Part shown: positions 5,289 to 6,634 of the stretch, one piece after another
Numbering within the stretch: position 1 is the first letter of the stretch
How the letters are laid out: each line of letters begins with the position of its first letter
NCBI GenBank assembly: GCA_964613725.1
Contig: CAZTJY010000160.1
Span: forward strand, 1-6,634
Source: Parapedobacter sp964613725
GTDB taxonomy: Bacteria; Bacteroidota; Bacteroidia; Sphingobacteriales; Sphingobacteriaceae
Direction of reading: 5' to 3'
DNA length: 6,634 nucleotides
The notes under the pieces: model-generated
Database searches by the model: none
Told to the model about the DNA's origin: nothing
What the model saw: only the letters and a program-made list of their open reading frames with translations
Program-made: the position numbers and the translations under genes

Positions 5289-6569
5289 TCAGCGCCCAGC
5301 CCGTGCGTGCGCCTCGGCAAAAATCGTCACCGCGTCGGCGATGGATTTCGCTGCCTTGTCACGCCAAGCCGGGTCCTGCAACTGAGCCTCGTCCTTCGGA
5401 TTGGACAGGTAGCCAAGCTCCACAAGCACCGAGGGAACGTCCGGCGCCCGCAACACCCGGAAACCTGCTTCACGATGAGGATGATTGATCAGGGCCACGG
5501 TGTTTGAGAGCTGGCCCACAAGTGTGCGTGCGAAGCTCAGCGAGAAAGAATGGGTCTCGCGCCGAATGAGGTCGATGAGAATGTCGGTGACCTCCTGGCT
5601 CTCTTCCTTGATCTCCATTTCGGCAAACTGATCGGACAGGTTTTCGCGGTCGGCGAGGGCCTGCGCCTCCGGATCGGATGCCTTGTCGGAAACCGTGTAG
5701 ACGGTCGCCCCGCGCAGGTTTTTGACCGATATCGTGTCGGCGTGGATGGAAATAAACAGGTTTGCTTCATGCTGACGGGCGATGCGTACGCGCTCGTCGA
5801 GGCGCAGGAAGATATCACTGTCGCGTGTCAGGAAGACATCGCACTTGCACGTGGTTGTGAGCATATCTCGCAATTGGCGTGCAAAAGCCAACGTGACATC
5901 CTTCTCGACCGAGCCGGTGACGCCCCTGGCGCCGCCATCAATCCCGCCATGGCCGGGATCAAGCACCACTGTGAAGGGGCGCGGCGGCTTCGCCGTGGGG
6001 CCCGTGCCTACGCGCGCGCCCTTCCCGGCCGCGACGGTCGAACCCGTGGACAGGGCCTGGTCTGCAAGCGCGGCATCAAAATCGCGTTGCGAAGCCGCCA
6101 CAAGGTCGATCGACATGCGATAGCCCGGGCCCTCTTCGTTCTTTGACACATCCAGACGATCGACCAGAAAAGGCCCCTGGCTGGCAATAATCATTCGTGA
6201 GACGCTATCCTGCCTGGCGCCGTAGCGCACATTGCGCACCAGCCCCTTCGCCGTCAGGTCGCGCGGGTTGAAGAACAGCCTCGTGTCCGGCAGGTCCACG
6301 ACGATTCGGTGCGGATTGCGAAGCAGGAACCATCTGGGGTTAGGTTCCCGATCGAAATCCACGACAATGCGGGTTCTGCTTGAGTCCCCCGCCATCCTAT
6401 AGTTGCGTCCATTGAGAGGCATCGCACCCTCGCCGGAAGCGTCTTCGCCACCGTCACCAACATCATCCGCCATCGCACCTGTTATGCATGATAATGTTAT
6501 GAGCAGCGAAAGCAGGATCGCCTGCACAATCCGCTGCAACGCCTTGAATCTTGCTGCTTTCGGCCCCAT
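5289..6569 (-). CDS. amiC: Periplasmic N-acetylmuramoyl-L-alanine amidase, AmiC-like (AMIN + Amidase_3)
   Basis: This zinc amidase cuts the bond between N-acetylmuramic acid and L-alanine in peptidoglycan, a step needed to separate daughter cells. The 426-residue protein starts with a basic stretch, then a hydrophobic signal core (about 14-31) and a likely signal peptidase I site AMA|DD after residue 34. An AMIN-like domain, which targets septal wall in relatives, covers about 50-160. After a Gly/Ala/Pro-rich linker, the Amidase_3 domain (about 199-420) has zinc ligands His207 (DPGHGG), Glu222 (SVEKD) and His276 (SIHAD), plus catalytic Glu384 (LVELGYLSN). The charged stretch 312-340 sits where E. 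coli AmiA/B/C carry an autoinhibitory helix relieved by EnvC or NlpD, so similar control is inferred. The ATG at 6567-6569 lacks a good ribosome site. An in-frame stop at 6597-6599 rules out a longer protein with an upstream start. An odd CKC sits at 241-243. Confidence 0.96.
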   Translation of the reverse strand: MGPKAARFKALQRIVQAILLSLLITLSCITGAMADDVGDGGEDASGEGAMPLNGRNYRMAGDSSRTRIVVDFDREPNPRWFLLRNPHRIVVDLPDTRLFFNPRDLTAKGLVRNVRYGARQDSVSRMIIASQGPFLVDRLDVSKNEEGPGYRMSIDLVAASQRDFDAALADQALSTGSTVAAGKGARVGTGPTAKPPRPFTVVLDPGHGGIDGGARGVTGSVEKDVTLAFARQLRDMLTTTCKCDVFLTRDSDIFLRLDERVRIARQHEANLFISIHADTISVKNLRGATVYTVSDKASDPEAQALADRENLSDQFAEMEIKEESQEVTDILIDLIRRETHSFSLSFARTLVGQLSNTVALINHPHREAGFRVLRAPDVPSVLVELGYLSNPKDEAQLQDPAWRDKAAKSIADAVTIFAEAHARAGR

Positions 6570-6620
6570 TTCGGTGCGTGTCGCCCCGGTTTGGCGTCAA
6601 TGCGCCGGTAAGTGGTGATG

Positions 6621-6633
6621 GCGGCAATGCCGC
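6621..6633. repeat. Small hairpin at the right edge, upstream of amiC
   Basis: GCGGC and GCCGC pair around a three-base AAT spacer, 52 bases before the amiC start. The stretch 6570-6634 holds no other feature I can support. It could belong to the leader of a divergent gene outside the window, but this cannot be seen here. Confidence 0.25.
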
Positions 6634-6634
6634 G

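Noticed and set aside
3392..5488. A 698-codon open frame on the plus strand opposite mrcA and the end of amiC
   Set aside because: It is antisense to two clear, full-length enzymes. Long open antisense frames are usual for GC-rich coding DNA with biased third positions. Its translation has no recognisable domain and is rich in His, Arg and Gly, as expected for a shadow.
6484..6489. A lipoprotein signal around Cys28 of the amidase
   Set aside because: The residues before the cysteine are Thr-Leu-Ser, which miss the lipobox at -3 and -2, while a good signal peptidase I site (AMA|DD) lies just after.
6595..6600. TTGACG on the minus strand upstream of amiC as a -35 box
   Set aside because: No -10-like hexamer lies 16-18 bases downstream, and what follows is GC-rich and close to the start codon.

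Overview
The window is a stretch of ordinary bacterial housekeeping DNA, GC-rich (about 60% by eye). It most likely comes from an alphaproteobacterium of the Hyphomicrobiales (Rhizobiales). The best clues are the short FtsB-like protein beginning Met-Trp-Thr with the C-terminal block GSLEKDMLDE, the PdhA stretch YREMLLIRRFEEKAGQLYGM, and the neighbourhood eno - ftsB - pdhA. The order is inferred from remembered family features, not from a search.

All five genes lie on the minus strand, so transcription runs from right to left: amiC (5289-6569), mrcA (2633-5074), eno (1204-2478), ftsB (727-1047), pdhA (1-554, cut by the window edge). No gene on the plus strand is supported. No tRNA, rRNA, insertion sequence, CRISPR array or phage gene was seen.

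The right half is a cell-wall module. It holds a periplasmic amidase that cleaves peptidoglycan stem peptides, followed by a bifunctional class A penicillin-binding protein that polymerises and cross-links glycan strands. The left half joins glycolysis to the pyruvate dehydrogenase complex. Enolase makes phosphoenolpyruvate, and PdhA begins the decarboxylation of the pyruvate formed from it. A small divisome protein, FtsB, sits between them.

Every gap is moderately long: 214 bp amiC-mrcA, 154 bp mrcA-eno, 156 bp eno-ftsB and 172 bp ftsB-pdhA. No genes overlap, so several separate promoters are likely. The gaps contain small inverted repeats. The most notable is a 7-bp stem in the pdhA leader that would pair with its own Shine-Dalgarno sequence. 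I see no evidence of a novel biological system; the points worth a second look are leader structures, a gene-order junction and a few cysteine motifs.
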